Positions 17,185 through 25,983 are shown, numbered from the stretch's first letter. The stretch: 64,000 nt of DNA from an uncultured Eubacteriales bacterium (GCA_934394855.1 CAKRRH010000007.1:1-64000), one strand, 5' to 3'. Made by a program: numbers and translations. Notes: generated by a model not told the origin, from the letters alone.

Positions 17185-19131
17185 ATGGATAAATTCATTG
17201 GAAAGCGCCTGGACGGCAGATATGAGATAAGCGAGCTTATCGGCGTCGGCGGAATGGCGGTCGTTTATAAAGCGTATGATAACATTGACGACAGGGTCGT
17301 TGCAATCAAGATTCTCAAAGAGGAATTTTTGGCAAACGACGAATTCAGAAGACGCTTTAAAAATGAGTCAAAGGCAATCGCCGTTTTAAATCACCCAAAT
17401 ATCGTTAAGGTTTATGATGTAAGCTTCGGTGATGTTCTTCAATATATCGTAATGGAATATATCAACGGCATTACCTTGAAAAAATATATTGAGCAACAGG
17501 GAATTATCGACTGGAAAGAGGCAATTCACTTTACTTCTCAAATTCTCAAAGCGCTCCAGCACGCACATGAAAAAGGAATTGTCCACAGGGACATTAAGCC
17601 GCAAAACATCATGCTTCTTGCAGACGGAACAATCAAAGTAACCGATTTCGGCATTGCGAGATTTTCAAGAAGCGAACAGCGTACAATTACCGATAAAGCG
17701 ATCGGTTCGGTTCATTATATCAGCCCCGAACAAGCGAGAGGCGATTTCACAGACGGCAGAGCCGACATATATTCCGTCGGTGTGATTCTCTATGAAATGA
17801 CAACCGGAAGAGTGCCTTTCCAGGCTGACAGCGCAGTTTCGGTTGCAATCATGCAGCTGCAAAATGAACCCGTTCACCCGACAGCAATTAACAGCATGAT
17901 CCCAAAGGGGCTTGAAGAAATCACCCTTAAAGCAATGAAAAAAGACGCTGTAAACCGATTTGACACGGCAGGCGAAATGCTGTCTGATCTGATGACGGTA
18001 TATAATGACCCGTCGGTTCAGTTCGACTATCAGTTCAAGACCGTGGTCGAGAAAAATGACGACAAGCCTTCAAAAAAATCGGCTAAAAAGTCGGACGATG
18101 ATGATTCAAAATCAAATCTTATCCCGATTTTGTCGGGTATCGCAATCGTCTTTGTCGTTGCAATCATCATTGCGGCAATCTTCATATTCCGTGCATTTTC
18201 GGGCGGTTCGGGCGAAACATTCGCTTGTCCTGATTTTGTAGGAAAAAATTACGAGGAAATCATCAAATCGTCGGAATTCAGTAAATATAACATTGTAAAG
18301 AGCGACGAAAGCACATATAATTCGGAATATAAAGCAGGATTTATCTATAAACAGTCGCCTGACAAGGGTACAAAAATCAAGGAAAAATCCGAGATTACGG
18401 TATATGTTTCACTTGGCGGCAAGAAAATCAAGCTGTCGGATTATTCAAACTTTAACCTTGATACGGTAAAAGAAGAGCTTGAGACCGAAGGACTGAAATT
18501 CAAAATTGTTGAAATGCCGGATAATAAGATTAAAGAGGGCTATGTCATAAGCACAAATCCTGTTGCAGGTTCGGTCGTAAGTACCGGCGACGAGATCACG
18601 CTATATGTCAGCTCAGGTGAAGAAACGGTTGAAATCGAAGTGCCCAATGTTGTTCAGCAGACGCTTGACGACGCTAAAAAGGCAATCGAAAGCCGAGGAT
18701 TTAAAGTCGGCGACATATCATATTCTCACGACGATACCGTGCCGTCGGGTTGCGTAATTTCACAGACTCCCGCAGGAAAAGGCAAAGCCAACAAAGGCAG
18801 CGGCATATCTTTGGTTGTAAGTAAGGGCCAGGCAACAACTCAGTCGACAACGATCAGAGAAATTACAGATGTTTCGTTTACAATCGACAAATGGCCCAAT
18901 TTGAATAAGGTTGTTTCAATGACGGTATTCATGGACGGCGAACAGGTGCTTGACCAGACCGCAAACATTGACCTCGGAAGCATCGGTTCAAAATCCGTAA
19001 CCGTTTTGGGCACTTCTGGTGTTCACAGTGTTATCATTAAGCTTGACAATAAGAACTACATGAAATATGAAGTTGATTTTGACAAGAAATCATGGTCGCT
19101 GAAAGAAACCTATAAATTTTACGAAGAATAA
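17185..19131 (+). CDS. prkC: PASTA-domain Ser/Thr protein kinase PrkC
   Basis: About 648 residues. ATG 17185 is preferred, although TTG 17179 is closer to the AAAGGAAAGG site. The cytoplasmic kinase domain (about 1-275) has the G-loop GVGGMAVVY, HRDIKPQN and DFG. A membrane helix (about 312-335) is followed by three extracellular PASTA repeats (about 346-412, 413-480, 484-550) and a beta-rich C-terminal module of about 95 residues. PASTA domains bind muropeptides or lipid II; the kinase controls wall growth and, in sporeformers, germination. It pairs with the phosphatase stp. Confidence 0.95.
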   Translation: MDKFIGKRLDGRYEISELIGVGGMAVVYKAYDNIDDRVVAIKILKEEFLANDEFRRRFKNESKAIAVLNHPNIVKVYDVSFGDVLQYIVMEYINGITLKKYIEQQGIIDWKEAIHFTSQILKALQHAHEKGIVHRDIKPQNIMLLADGTIKVTDFGIARFSRSEQRTITDKAIGSVHYISPEQARGDFTDGRADIYSVGVILYEMTTGRVPFQADSAVSVAIMQLQNEPVHPTAINSMIPKGLEEITLKAMKKDAVNRFDTAGEMLSDLMTVYNDPSVQFDYQFKTVVEKNDDKPSKKSAKKSDDDDSKSNLIPILSGIAIVFVVAIIIAAIFIFRAFSGGSGETFACPDFVGKNYEEIIKSSEFSKYNIVKSDESTYNSEYKAGFIYKQSPDKGTKIKEKSEITVYVSLGGKKIKLSDYSNFNLDTVKEELETEGLKFKIVEMPDNKIKEGYVISTNPVAGSVVSTGDEITLYVSSGEETVEIEVPNVVQQTLDDAKKAIESRGFKVGDISYSHDDTVPSGCVISQTPAGKGKANKGSGISLVVSKGQATTQSTTIREITDVSFTIDKWPNLNKVVSMTVFMDGEQVLDQTANIDLGSIGSKSVTVLGTSGVHSVIIKLDNKNYMKYEVDFDKKSWSLKETYKFYEE

Positions 19132-19143
19132 GGCAATTATTTA

Positions 19144-20037
19144 ATGGCTAACGGATTGATAATCAAAGCTGTCGCAGGCGTTTATACCGTTTGTGACAGC
19201 AAAGATAAAACATTATATGAGTGTAAAGCAAGGGGTATTTTCCGCAAAGAGGAAATTACCCCTTTAGTCGGTGATAATGTGGTTTATGAGCCGACCGAGC
19301 AGGGCAGCGGCATTATAAATGAAATTTTGCCTCGCAAGAATAAATTGGTTCGTCCTGCCGTTGCCAACATCGATATTTTGTTTTTGGTGGTTGCGGCGGC
19401 TGACCCGAAACCGAACACCTTTGTCATGGATAAGGTTATTATGAACACCGAGAACAACAACATCGAGCCTATTATAGTCATAAATAAATGTGACCTTAGC
19501 GCCGATGTTACAGAGCTTTATGAAACATATGTCAAAGCGGGTTTTAAGACATTTTGCGTTTCTGCGAAAATGTCTGATAATATAGATGAAATCAAATCGC
19601 TCATTTCGGGTAACACCTGTGCTTTTACAGGCAACACGGGCGTCGGAAAATCGAGCATTATCAATGCAATCAACAGCAATTTTATGCTTGATACAGGCGA
19701 AATCAGCAAAAAACTCGGCAGAGGACGGCATACCACACGGCACATTGAGCTTTTTTCCTTTGAGGGAGGCTTCATAGTCGATACACCGGGTTTTTCATCA
19801 ATCGATATGGATAAATGCGGCTTTGTGCGAAAGGAGAATATTCAATTTTGTTTTCGGGAGTTTAAGCCATATTTGAATGACTGCAAATTCACCGATTGCT
19901 CACATACCAAAGAAAAAGGGTGTGCGGTGATTGACGCAGAAAGACGGGGAGAAATTCCTAAATCTCGGTTTGAGAGTTATTGCAGGTTCTATGAAGAAGC
20001 GGCAAAAATTCCCGACTGGCAGCTCGATAAGCAATGA
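19144..20037 (+). CDS. rsgA: Ribosome small subunit-dependent GTPase RsgA
   Basis: 297 residues with the circularly permuted GTPase order: NKCD (G4) first, then GNTGVGKSS (G1, about 162-170), then DTPG (G3). A C-terminal zinc segment has Cys and His in CKFTDCSHTKEKGC. RsgA (YloQ/CpgA) helps mature the 30S subunit. It closes the prkC cluster 12 bp after prkC. In Bacillus it is followed by rpe, thiN and spoVM; here rpe and thiN are missing, but spoVM is present. Confidence 0.95.
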   Translation: MANGLIIKAVAGVYTVCDSKDKTLYECKARGIFRKEEITPLVGDNVVYEPTEQGSGIINEILPRKNKLVRPAVANIDILFLVVAAADPKPNTFVMDKVIMNTENNNIEPIIVINKCDLSADVTELYETYVKAGFKTFCVSAKMSDNIDEIKSLISGNTCAFTGNTGVGKSSIINAINSNFMLDTGEISKKLGRGRHTTRHIELFSFEGGFIVDTPGFSSIDMDKCGFVRKENIQFCFREFKPYLNDCKFTDCSHTKEKGCAVIDAERRGEIPKSRFESYCRFYEEAAKIPDWQLDKQ

Positions 20038-20120
20038 TATTCACCAAATTTTCCTTTATGCATAAGATGAACTATGAAAAGCGATTCACAAAATAATGCA
20101 TCAAAAGGGGAATGGGTATC

Positions 20121-20297
20121 ATGAGCGTTTGCCGTGCAAAAAGCTGCAAAAAGGACAGAAACAAGAAAATTGCAATCGGACTTTTATCCTTTACAGCAGG
20201 AATGATCGTTGCAAGCTTTTTGCCATATGGCGCAGTCATGTTTCTTCTTTGCGTTGCACTCATTTTGCTGGGAATCACTTTTTTACGCTGTAACTAA
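20121..20297 (+). CDS. Small hydrophobic membrane protein between rsgA and spoVM
   Basis: 58 residues starting MSVCRAKSCKK; the ATG at 20121 follows AAAAGGGGAATGGG. A basic Cys-containing N-terminus precedes two hydrophobic stretches (about 20-36 and 40-55) and a short LRCN end. Family not recognised. It lies between rsgA and spoVM and may belong to the same transcript, so a membrane or sporulation role is possible but unproven. Confidence 0.6.
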   Translation: MSVCRAKSCKKDRNKKIAIGLLSFTAGMIVASFLPYGAVMFLLCVALILLGITFLRCN

Positions 20298-20318
20298 TTT
20301 AACAAAGGGTGATTTTTG

Positions 20319-20399
20319 ATGAAGGTTGTAGTAGTGAAAAGCCCACGCCTTTTTAAAGGATTTTTAAGATTGATTTTCGGAATTAAAAAGGACGATTAA
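20319..20399 (+). CDS. spoVM: Stage V sporulation protein SpoVM
   Basis: A 26-codon ORF with ribosome site AAAGGGTG, encoding a basic amphipathic helix that starts MKVVVVKSPRLFKG and ends FGIKKDD. The length (26) and the proline at position 9 match Bacillus SpoVM, which senses the positive curvature of the forespore membrane and anchors SpoIVA for coat assembly. The genomic position, after prkC-rsgA, matches the Bacillus locus where spoVM lies downstream of rsgA. A terminator follows immediately. It is easily missed by automatic annotation because of its size. Confidence 0.9.
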   Translation: MKVVVVKSPRLFKGFLRLIFGIKKDD

Positions 20400-20413
20400 A
20401 ATACATACCATTT

Positions 20414-20447
20414 TCGGGTGTCTGGGTGTTTCAGGCACCCGATTTTT
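20414..20447 (+). terminator. Terminator after spoVM
   Basis: An 11-bp stem (TCGGGTGTCTG / CAGGCACCCGA, one G-U pair) with a 7-nt loop and TTTTTG tail. Confidence 0.85.
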
Positions 20448-20448
20448 G

Positions 20449-20477
20449 TTGATTTAAGGTATAATTTTTGATATAAT
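20449..20477 (+). promoter_or_regulatory. Promoter of the sugar isomerase-like gene
   Basis: TTGATT (20449-20454), 17 bp, TATAAT (20472-20477) with an extended TG. It starts at the end of the spoVM terminator. Confidence 0.65.
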
Positions 20478-20504
20478 TCACTTAATAGAGGAGATGAAGT
20501 TATA

Positions 20505-21326
20505 ATGAGCAGGTTGATTGATCTTAAAACAGGCTGGAGAAAAACAAAATTTAATGAAAAATTGATTGAAAAATGCGCAGAGAACGAAATCAGCATTTTG
20601 ATGTATGACTGCAACTGGAACGATTCGTCATGCGCAGATGATGATTATATGACGGTGCAAAATTGGTGCGAAAAATATGGCATTTATCTTGAATCAACCC
20701 ATTTGTGCTTGGGTGATACGCTCGATTTGTCATTGACGGAAACGATGGATAAAACGATTGAGGTCATGAAAAAGCAGATTTATAATGCAGGACAAGCCGG
20801 ATTGAAATATGCCGTGGTTCACGCAAGCGCCGAGCCGGTGTCGGCTAACGAAAGGGAGGAGCGACTGAAACGCTCAGCGGATAATATCGCACAATTATCC
20901 GATTTTGCGTCGAAAAATGACATTATTCTATGCGTTGAAGACTTGCCGAGAAGCTGTCTTTGCAACGACATAGGGGATATATCGTATATTTTGTCGCAGG
21001 ATAACAGGCTTTGCGTGTGCTTTGACACAAACCACCTTTTTAAATGCACCCACGAGGCGTTCATATCGGCGTTTGGGTCAAAAATCAAAATGACCCATAT
21101 TTCCGATTATGATTATGTCAACGAATGTCACTCGATTCCCGGCGACGGAAAGATAAATTGGCATGGCGTTAAAAATGCGCTTGAAAAGGCGGATTATCAG
21201 GGCGCATTTTTATATGAATCTGATGTTGACAGGCGTGACGGAAAGCCGGAGCTGCCAATGAGCGCATACCGCAAAATCCACATGAATATAGCAAACGACC
21301 TGCCGCCGCTTTATGGTTTGGAGTAA
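20505..21326 (+). CDS. Sugar phosphate isomerase/epimerase-like TIM-barrel protein
   Basis: 273 residues of the xylose isomerase-like TIM barrel (AP endonuclease 2) superfamily. Strand-end metal or substrate residues are visible: ESTHL, VVHASAEP, CVEDLP (Glu), CFDTNHL (Asp/His), HISDYD and a late YESDVD. These fit an Mn-dependent isomerase or epimerase of a sugar or inositol derivative; the substrate cannot be read from sequence. A strong AGAGGAGATG ribosome site precedes the ATG. The neighbouring GH43-like and FucO genes suggest carbohydrate breakdown, but each has its own promoter. Confidence 0.82.
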   Translation: MSRLIDLKTGWRKTKFNEKLIEKCAENEISILMYDCNWNDSSCADDDYMTVQNWCEKYGIYLESTHLCLGDTLDLSLTETMDKTIEVMKKQIYNAGQAGLKYAVVHASAEPVSANEREERLKRSADNIAQLSDFASKNDIILCVEDLPRSCLCNDIGDISYILSQDNRLCVCFDTNHLFKCTHEAFISAFGSKIKMTHISDYDYVNECHSIPGDGKINWHGVKNALEKADYQGAFLYESDVDRRDGKPELPMSAYRKIHMNIANDLPPLYGLE

Positions 21327-21341
21327 TTACACATTTTTAAC

Positions 21342-21370
21342 TTGATTTATCAAATAAAACAATATATAAT
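21342..21370 (+). promoter_or_regulatory. Promoter of the GH43-like gene
   Basis: TTGATT (21342-21347), 17 bp, TATAAT (21365-21370), 36 bp before the TTG start codon. Confidence 0.6.
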
Positions 21371-21405
21371 TAATTAAAAATTTGACAAAAACGAGGCGAT
21401 AATAG

Positions 21406-22494
21406 TTGAATAAACAAAATGCGTTTTATCCCGGCAAACAATGGCTTGATGTTGACGGCAATCCTATTCATGCACATGGCGGAAGCGTTGTATATCATGA
21501 CGACAAATTTTATTGGTACGGTGAGAATAAAGAAAATGTTCATAATATTGAACAGGTTTGGCATTACGGTGTTCGAATGTATTGTTCTGACGATCTTTAT
21601 AATTGGAAAGATCTCGGCATAATCCTTGATCCGATCGACGACATATCCAGTCCGCTTCATCCGTCGCGTATAATTGACAGACCTCACATTATTTATAATG
21701 AAAAGACGAAAAAATACATAATGTGGATTAAATTTGCAGGCGATAATGAACATATCAATGATTGGTCAATTCAACGAATGGGGATTGCGGTCAGCGATTC
21801 TTTAACAGGTAAATATGAACTTGTAAAGGAATTTTATCCTAACGGTTATAAATCGGGAGATTTTGACCTTGTTAAAGATGAAAAAACAGGTGATGCATAT
21901 ATATATTTCGGTAGGATTTTGACTCACCCTTCGGATACTGTTTGCATGAAACTGACAGATGACTATATGGGGGTTGTCGAAGGAGAAATCTCAACACACT
22001 TTAAATTCGGATCTCCGCCAAATGCAAGAGAGGCACCATGTTACTTTGAACGTCATGGAAAAAAATATCTTATGACTTCCGGTACTACAGGCTATCATCC
22101 GAATCCTTCAATTTTTGCTGTTGCAGAAAATTATCACGGTCCTTTTACAGTTCTTGGCGATGCAACCTGTGATAAAGATATAACAAAATCTACATATCAT
22201 TCACAAGCTTCAAGCATCTTTAAACACCCGTTCATTGATGATTTATATATTATGATTGCGGACAGATGGCTTGTTGATCTTGATCTGTCTAAGCTTGAGT
22301 GGATTACAAACGGATATAGAATTCTTCAGGCAGAACCGCCTGTTGATACTCATGGACTTACATGGGAAGAGGTTAGACAGTATTCAAAAAGAGATATTTC
22401 AAAAGCTGCATATGTTTGGCTTCCGATTCAGTTTGACGGTGATAGACCATATATTAAATGGTATGATAGCTGGAAAATTGATGATTTTAAATAA
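21406..22494 (+). CDS. Family 43-like glycosyl hydrolase (beta-propeller)
   Basis: 362 residues starting at TTG 21406 after a GAGGCGAT ribosome site; no better in-frame ATG lies nearby. The opening (HAHGGSVVYHDDKFYWYGEN) is the first blade of a five-bladed propeller as in GH43, with a substrate-facing Tyr-Gly-Glu-Asn. Later segments (IDRPHIIYNEKTKKYIMW, REAPCYFER, HSQASSIF) continue the pattern. No signal peptide, so it would act on imported oligosaccharides or glycosides. Specificity (arabinose, xylose or galactose) cannot be read. Codon use looks more AT-rich than in the housekeeping cluster, which may hint at acquisition. Confidence 0.82.
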   Translation: MNKQNAFYPGKQWLDVDGNPIHAHGGSVVYHDDKFYWYGENKENVHNIEQVWHYGVRMYCSDDLYNWKDLGIILDPIDDISSPLHPSRIIDRPHIIYNEKTKKYIMWIKFAGDNEHINDWSIQRMGIAVSDSLTGKYELVKEFYPNGYKSGDFDLVKDEKTGDAYIYFGRILTHPSDTVCMKLTDDYMGVVEGEISTHFKFGSPPNAREAPCYFERHGKKYLMTSGTTGYHPNPSIFAVAENYHGPFTVLGDATCDKDITKSTYHSQASSIFKHPFIDDLYIMIADRWLVDLDLSKLEWITNGYRILQAEPPVDTHGLTWEEVRQYSKRDISKAAYVWLPIQFDGDRPYIKWYDSWKIDDFK

Positions 22495-22498
22495 TTCA

Positions 22499-22542
22499 AA
22501 AAATGCTATATTATGAATTCCTTGTAATATAGCATTTTTATT
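22499..22542 (+). terminator. Terminator after the GH43-like gene
   Basis: AAAAATGCTATATTA / TAATATAGCATTTTT, a 15-bp AT-rich stem with an 11-nt loop and T-run. Confidence 0.8.
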
Positions 22543-22589
22543 TATAATATTCAAAAATATAAACAAACGGTAAACCTTTTTTGATGATA

Positions 22590-22618
22590 TTGACAAATCG
22601 AACAGACAGATGTAAAAT
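22590..22618 (+). promoter_or_regulatory. Promoter of fucO
   Basis: TTGACA (22590-22595), 17 bp, TAAAAT (22613-22618). A second TATAAT at 22618 lies too far from this -35. Confidence 0.65.
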
Positions 22619-22672
22619 ATAATCAAAGCGTAAGGCTTTACTTACTACATAATATATAAGGAGAGTTCCAAA

Positions 22673-23821
22673 ATGGCAAACAGATTTGTACTTAACGAAA
22701 CATCATATCACGGAAAAGGCGCAATTTTGAGCATTGCTGATGAAATCAAAGGCAGAGGCTTCAAAAAAGCATTCGTATGCTCAGACCCCGACCTAATCAA
22801 ATTCGGCGTTACAAAAAAGGTAACAGATGTGCTTGAGAATGCAGGAATCGATTATGAAATCTATTCTAAAATCAAGGCTAACCCGACAGTTGAGAATGTT
22901 AAAACAGGCGTTGAAGCATTTAAAGCGGCAGGAACTGACTGCATTGTTGCAATCGGCGGCGGTTCGTCAATGGATACCGCAAAGGCAATCGGAATAATCA
23001 TCAAGAACCCCGAATTTGCCGATGTTGTAAGCCTTGAGGGCGTTGCACCGACAAAGAATAAATGTGTTCCGATCATCGCAGTTCCGACAACAGCAGGTAC
23101 TGCGGCTGAGGTTACGATCAACTATGTTATCACAGACGAATCAAAATCGAGAAAGATGGTTTGCGTTGATGTTCACGACATTCCTGTTGTTGCTGTAGTT
23201 GACCCCGACATGATGTCATCAATGCCAAAGGGCTTAACTGCCGCAACCGGCATGGACGCTCTTACTCATGCAATCGAAGGCTACATCACAAAAGGCGCTT
23301 GGGAAATGTCCGATATGTTCCATCTTAAAGCAATCGAGATCATCTCGAAGAATCTTCGCGGAGCTGTTGCAAACACTCCGGAGGGCAGAGAGGGAATGGC
23401 ACTCGGTCAGTATATCGCAGGAATGGGCTTTTCTAATGTAGGTCTCGGAATAGTTCATTCAATGGCTCATCCGCTCGGCGCTTTGTACGACACACCGCAC
23501 GGTGTTGCTAACGCTATCATTTTGCCGACCGTTATGGAATATAACGCACCTGCAACAGGCGAAAAATATAAAGATATTGCCAAAGCTATGGGCGTTGAGG
23601 GCGTTGACGGCATGAGCGTTGAAGAATACCGCAAAGCGGCTATTGACGCTGTTAAACAGCTTTCAAAGGATGTCGGAATCCCGGCTGACCTTAAAGAAAT
23701 CGTTAAACCCGAAGATGTCGGATTCTTGGCACAATCGGCATTTGATGATGCTTGCAGACCGGGCAATCCACGTGATACAAGCGTTGAAGAAATCGCAGAG
23801 CTTTATAAATCACTTATGTAA
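22673..23821 (+). CDS. fucO: Lactaldehyde reductase (iron-dependent alcohol dehydrogenase)
   Basis: 382 residues, extensively similar to Escherichia coli FucO, e.g. the shared start MANR, NNP-like KNPEFADV, TTAGTAAEVTINYVITDE, and GQYIAGMGFSNVGLG. The NAD-binding GGGSSMD is at 95-101. Iron ligands Asp195, His199, His262 and His276 match FucO D196/H200/H263/H277 with an offset of one. It reduces L-lactaldehyde from fucose or rhamnose breakdown to 1,2-propanediol, regenerating NAD. No fucose or rhamnose isomerase, kinase or aldolase is in the window, so its pathway partners lie elsewhere. It has its own promoter and terminator. Confidence 0.92.
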   Translation: MANRFVLNETSYHGKGAILSIADEIKGRGFKKAFVCSDPDLIKFGVTKKVTDVLENAGIDYEIYSKIKANPTVENVKTGVEAFKAAGTDCIVAIGGGSSMDTAKAIGIIIKNPEFADVVSLEGVAPTKNKCVPIIAVPTTAGTAAEVTINYVITDESKSRKMVCVDVHDIPVVAVVDPDMMSSMPKGLTAATGMDALTHAIEGYITKGAWEMSDMFHLKAIEIISKNLRGAVANTPEGREGMALGQYIAGMGFSNVGLGIVHSMAHPLGALYDTPHGVANAIILPTVMEYNAPATGEKYKDIAKAMGVEGVDGMSVEEYRKAAIDAVKQLSKDVGIPADLKEIVKPEDVGFLAQSAFDDACRPGNPRDTSVEEIAELYKSLM

Positions 23822-23846
23822 TTTTTGGCTCAATATAACCTAAAAT

Positions 23847-23884
23847 AACACCGCCGTGTTGCTTTTAACATGGCGGTGTTTTTA
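23847..23884. terminator. Bidirectional terminator between fucO and the DUF4956 gene
   Basis: 14-bp stem AACACCGCCGTGTT / AACATGGCGGTGTT with a 6-nt loop and T-run on the plus strand. It lies between converging genes. Confidence 0.85.
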
Positions 23885-23890
23885 TATATA

Positions 23891-24562
23891 TCAAAGCTCG
23901 TCGGATGAATCAATCGGACGGGAGCATATCACATCAAGATTTCCGTTTCGTGTTCTGATTTCATCAATCATTGACTTTACCTTTGAGTTATCGGTTAAAA
24001 GAATCTTATATTTGAGCTTATACAGCGAACCTAAATTGGTTGTTCTGACTTCGAGAAGCTCATTTTCAGCAGTATATTTTTTGAGAATATCCTCGAAAAT
24101 GTTTTCATAATCAAGGCTTTCGGGGATTATTACAGTAAGCGTTTTATATTGCTTTTTAGATTGTCCAAAGCCGATTGCAGTATAAATTATATTTAACGCC
24201 AGCACAATCAGCGTGATTATCACGGCGATTGCGATATATCCCGTGCCGGTCGCAAGTCCGATCGCCATTGCAAGGAAAATGCTGCATATTTCTCTGGCTG
24301 AACCGGGCGCTGAACGAAAACGGACAAGGCTGAATGCACCCATGACCGCAACTGCGGTGCCCAAATTACCGTTTACAAGCAAAATTACCGTTTGCACGAT
24401 CAGCGGCAAAATCGCAAGTGTAATTACGAAGCTCGATGAATATTTGTTTTTATACATATATGCTGCGGCAATTACAAATCCGAGAATAACTGACGCTAAA
24501 CAGCATATCAGAAATTCCGAAAGAACAAAGCTCTCACTTAAAATTGATGCGAAAATATTCAT
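23891..24562 (-). CDS. DUF4956 membrane protein
   Basis: 223 residues. The N-terminal half has about four hydrophobic segments and the conserved GAFSLVRFRSAPG signature of DUF4956; the C-terminal half (about 135-223) is a soluble ferredoxin-like region. It is 20 bp downstream of a VTC-domain gene on the same strand, the common pairing for this family, which suggests a membrane-associated polyphosphate or polymer-forming complex. The exact activity is not known to me. Confidence 0.85.
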   Translation of the reverse strand: MNIFASILSESFVLSEFLICCLASVILGFVIAAAYMYKNKYSSSFVITLAILPLIVQTVILLVNGNLGTAVAVMGAFSLVRFRSAPGSAREICSIFLAMAIGLATGTGYIAIAVIITLIVLALNIIYTAIGFGQSKKQYKTLTVIIPESLDYENIFEDILKKYTAENELLEVRTTNLGSLYKLKYKILLTDNSKVKSMIDEIRTRNGNLDVICSRPIDSSDEL

Positions 24563-24582
24563 AATTTAATCTCTCCTTATGT

Positions 24583-25302
24583 TTAATTGGCGTGCAAAAT
24601 AATCGATTTTTTATGTGTTTTAATATACGCATTGCCATATTTTGAATAGGAAGCAGGGTAGATGTGCAGTTTATCAAACAATCGGCAAATATCAAGCGGA
24701 ATTGCACTTGTCAGCTTTAGTTCGCAGATATATTTCTCGTCGTTCATCAATATATCGCCATAAACACCACATCTCAAATCAAGCTCGGTTGTGCGATAGA
24801 TTATATTTGTATCAAATGTGAGCCGAATTTTAGGTTCATCAATCAAAAATAATGCCTCTCGGTCATAGGACAAAAACATTGCTGGCTGAATTGTTTTGTA
24901 ATAATCCTTAGCATACCGAATTTCATCATAAACCTGCCCGTCGATTCCGTGCGGCTTTACATTATGCACCATCAAATCATATGCGTCAACATAAGGCATT
25001 GCGGCACGGCGCTTGTAGACAACACCTTTATATTTCTTCTTCAGCTCCACAAATGACGGAGTATAATCGGTCGGCGTCTGATAACACCTAAGCCGCAATT
25101 TTTCTTTATAAATCGGTTTTTCAATCGATTTTCTGATTAACTGTGAATCGGGCGTGTCAAAATATATGTTACTGATAGTCGAATAGCTGTATTTATCTTC
25201 GCCGAGCCTGTCATGGAGCTCACATTTAAGCGTGTCAAATTGATCTCTTGTGAGAATATATTTTTTCTCGACGCGTTTAAATGTATTTTTATATTCAGCC
25301 AT
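24583..25302 (-). CDS. VTC-domain (polyphosphate polymerase-like) protein
   Basis: 239 residues from the ATG at 25302, which has AAAGGAG at good spacing. Tunnel-fold (TTM) features are visible: FKRVEKKYIL at the N-terminus, IYFDTPDS, KEKLRLRCY (basic cluster), FVELKKKYKG, YKRR, and acidic strand residues such as ICELKLT. In eukaryotic VTC4 this fold makes polyphosphate from ATP; in bacteria the partner is often DUF4956, as here. The basic and acidic residues on alternating strands are consistent with nucleotide-metal binding. Cytoplasmic. Confidence 0.85.
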   Translation of the reverse strand: MAEYKNTFKRVEKKYILTRDQFDTLKCELHDRLGEDKYSYSTISNIYFDTPDSQLIRKSIEKPIYKEKLRLRCYQTPTDYTPSFVELKKKYKGVVYKRRAAMPYVDAYDLMVHNVKPHGIDGQVYDEIRYAKDYYKTIQPAMFLSYDREALFLIDEPKIRLTFDTNIIYRTTELDLRCGVYGDILMNDEKYICELKLTSAIPLDICRLFDKLHIYPASYSKYGNAYIKTHKKSIILHAN

Positions 25303-25371
25303 TACTCTCACTCCTTTTCTGTAACTGATGATAATATATCAAGCTAAAATTAAGTTTAAAAAATATAAAAT

Positions 25372-25409
25372 CGCAAAAAAATAAACCGCAGATTAAAAAT
25401 CTACGGTTT
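25372..25409 (-). terminator. Terminator after the YwlG-type gene
   Basis: Arms AAACCGTAGATT / AATCTGCGGTTT (minus strand) followed by ATTTTTTTGC. Confidence 0.75.
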
Positions 25410-25431
25410 AATATATTTGATTTATTACATT

Positions 25432-25983
25432 TTACATCAGCGAATGGTCGTATACCGCTCGTTCTCCCCCGACAAATCTGAGTCTTGTTCGTGCGCATAT
25501 GATCGGCGCCTGACCGATTTGCTTGATTGACAGTCTGACCGGTACTGCAACTCTTTTCAGATGCATTCCGATCAAAGTGCCGCCAATGTCAATTCCGGCG
25601 TCTGCCTGAATATAATCGGTTGCAACCGGTTCGGAAAATCCGTTATATGCCGCAACTCCGAATGCACCGCCTGCGTGAGGCTGGGGAATGAGGTTGACCT
25701 GTTCGAGATTGTGTTTAACCAAACATTCATGCTCGATAATCAGCGAACGGTTAGTATGCTCACAGCACTGCGCCGCAAGATAAATTCCTTTAGGTGAAAG
25801 AACCGAAGTGATTGCTTCAAACAGCACCTTGCCGACATCAGCCACCGAATGTGTGCCGATTTTCTCACCGATAACCTCACTTGTTGAACAGCCTACAACC
25901 ATAATATCGCCGGCTTTCAGCTTAGCGGTTTCGCAAAGCTCAGTTACAGCGGTGATTGCCTCATCTTTGATTTTATCTAACAT
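25432..25983 (-). CDS. YwlG/UPF0340 family protein (TIGR01440)
   Basis: 183 residues. Conserved segments include VVGCSTSEVIGEKIGTHS, AAQCCEHTNRSL, NLIPQPHAGGAFG and DAGIDIGGTLIGMHLKRVAVPVR, diagnostic for YwlG. Function is unknown. In many Firmicutes ywlG sits near ywlC (Sua5) and glyA; here it is beside pfkA. The Cys-Cys-Glu-His stretch may bind a metal. It starts 24 bp after pfkA and may share its promoter. Confidence 0.88.
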   Translation of the reverse strand: MLDKIKDEAITAVTELCETAKLKAGDIMVVGCSTSEVIGEKIGTHSVADVGKVLFEAITSVLSPKGIYLAAQCCEHTNRSLIIEHECLVKHNLEQVNLIPQPHAGGAFGVAAYNGFSEPVATDYIQADAGIDIGGTLIGMHLKRVAVPVRLSIKQIGQAPIICARTRLRFVGGERAVYDHSLM

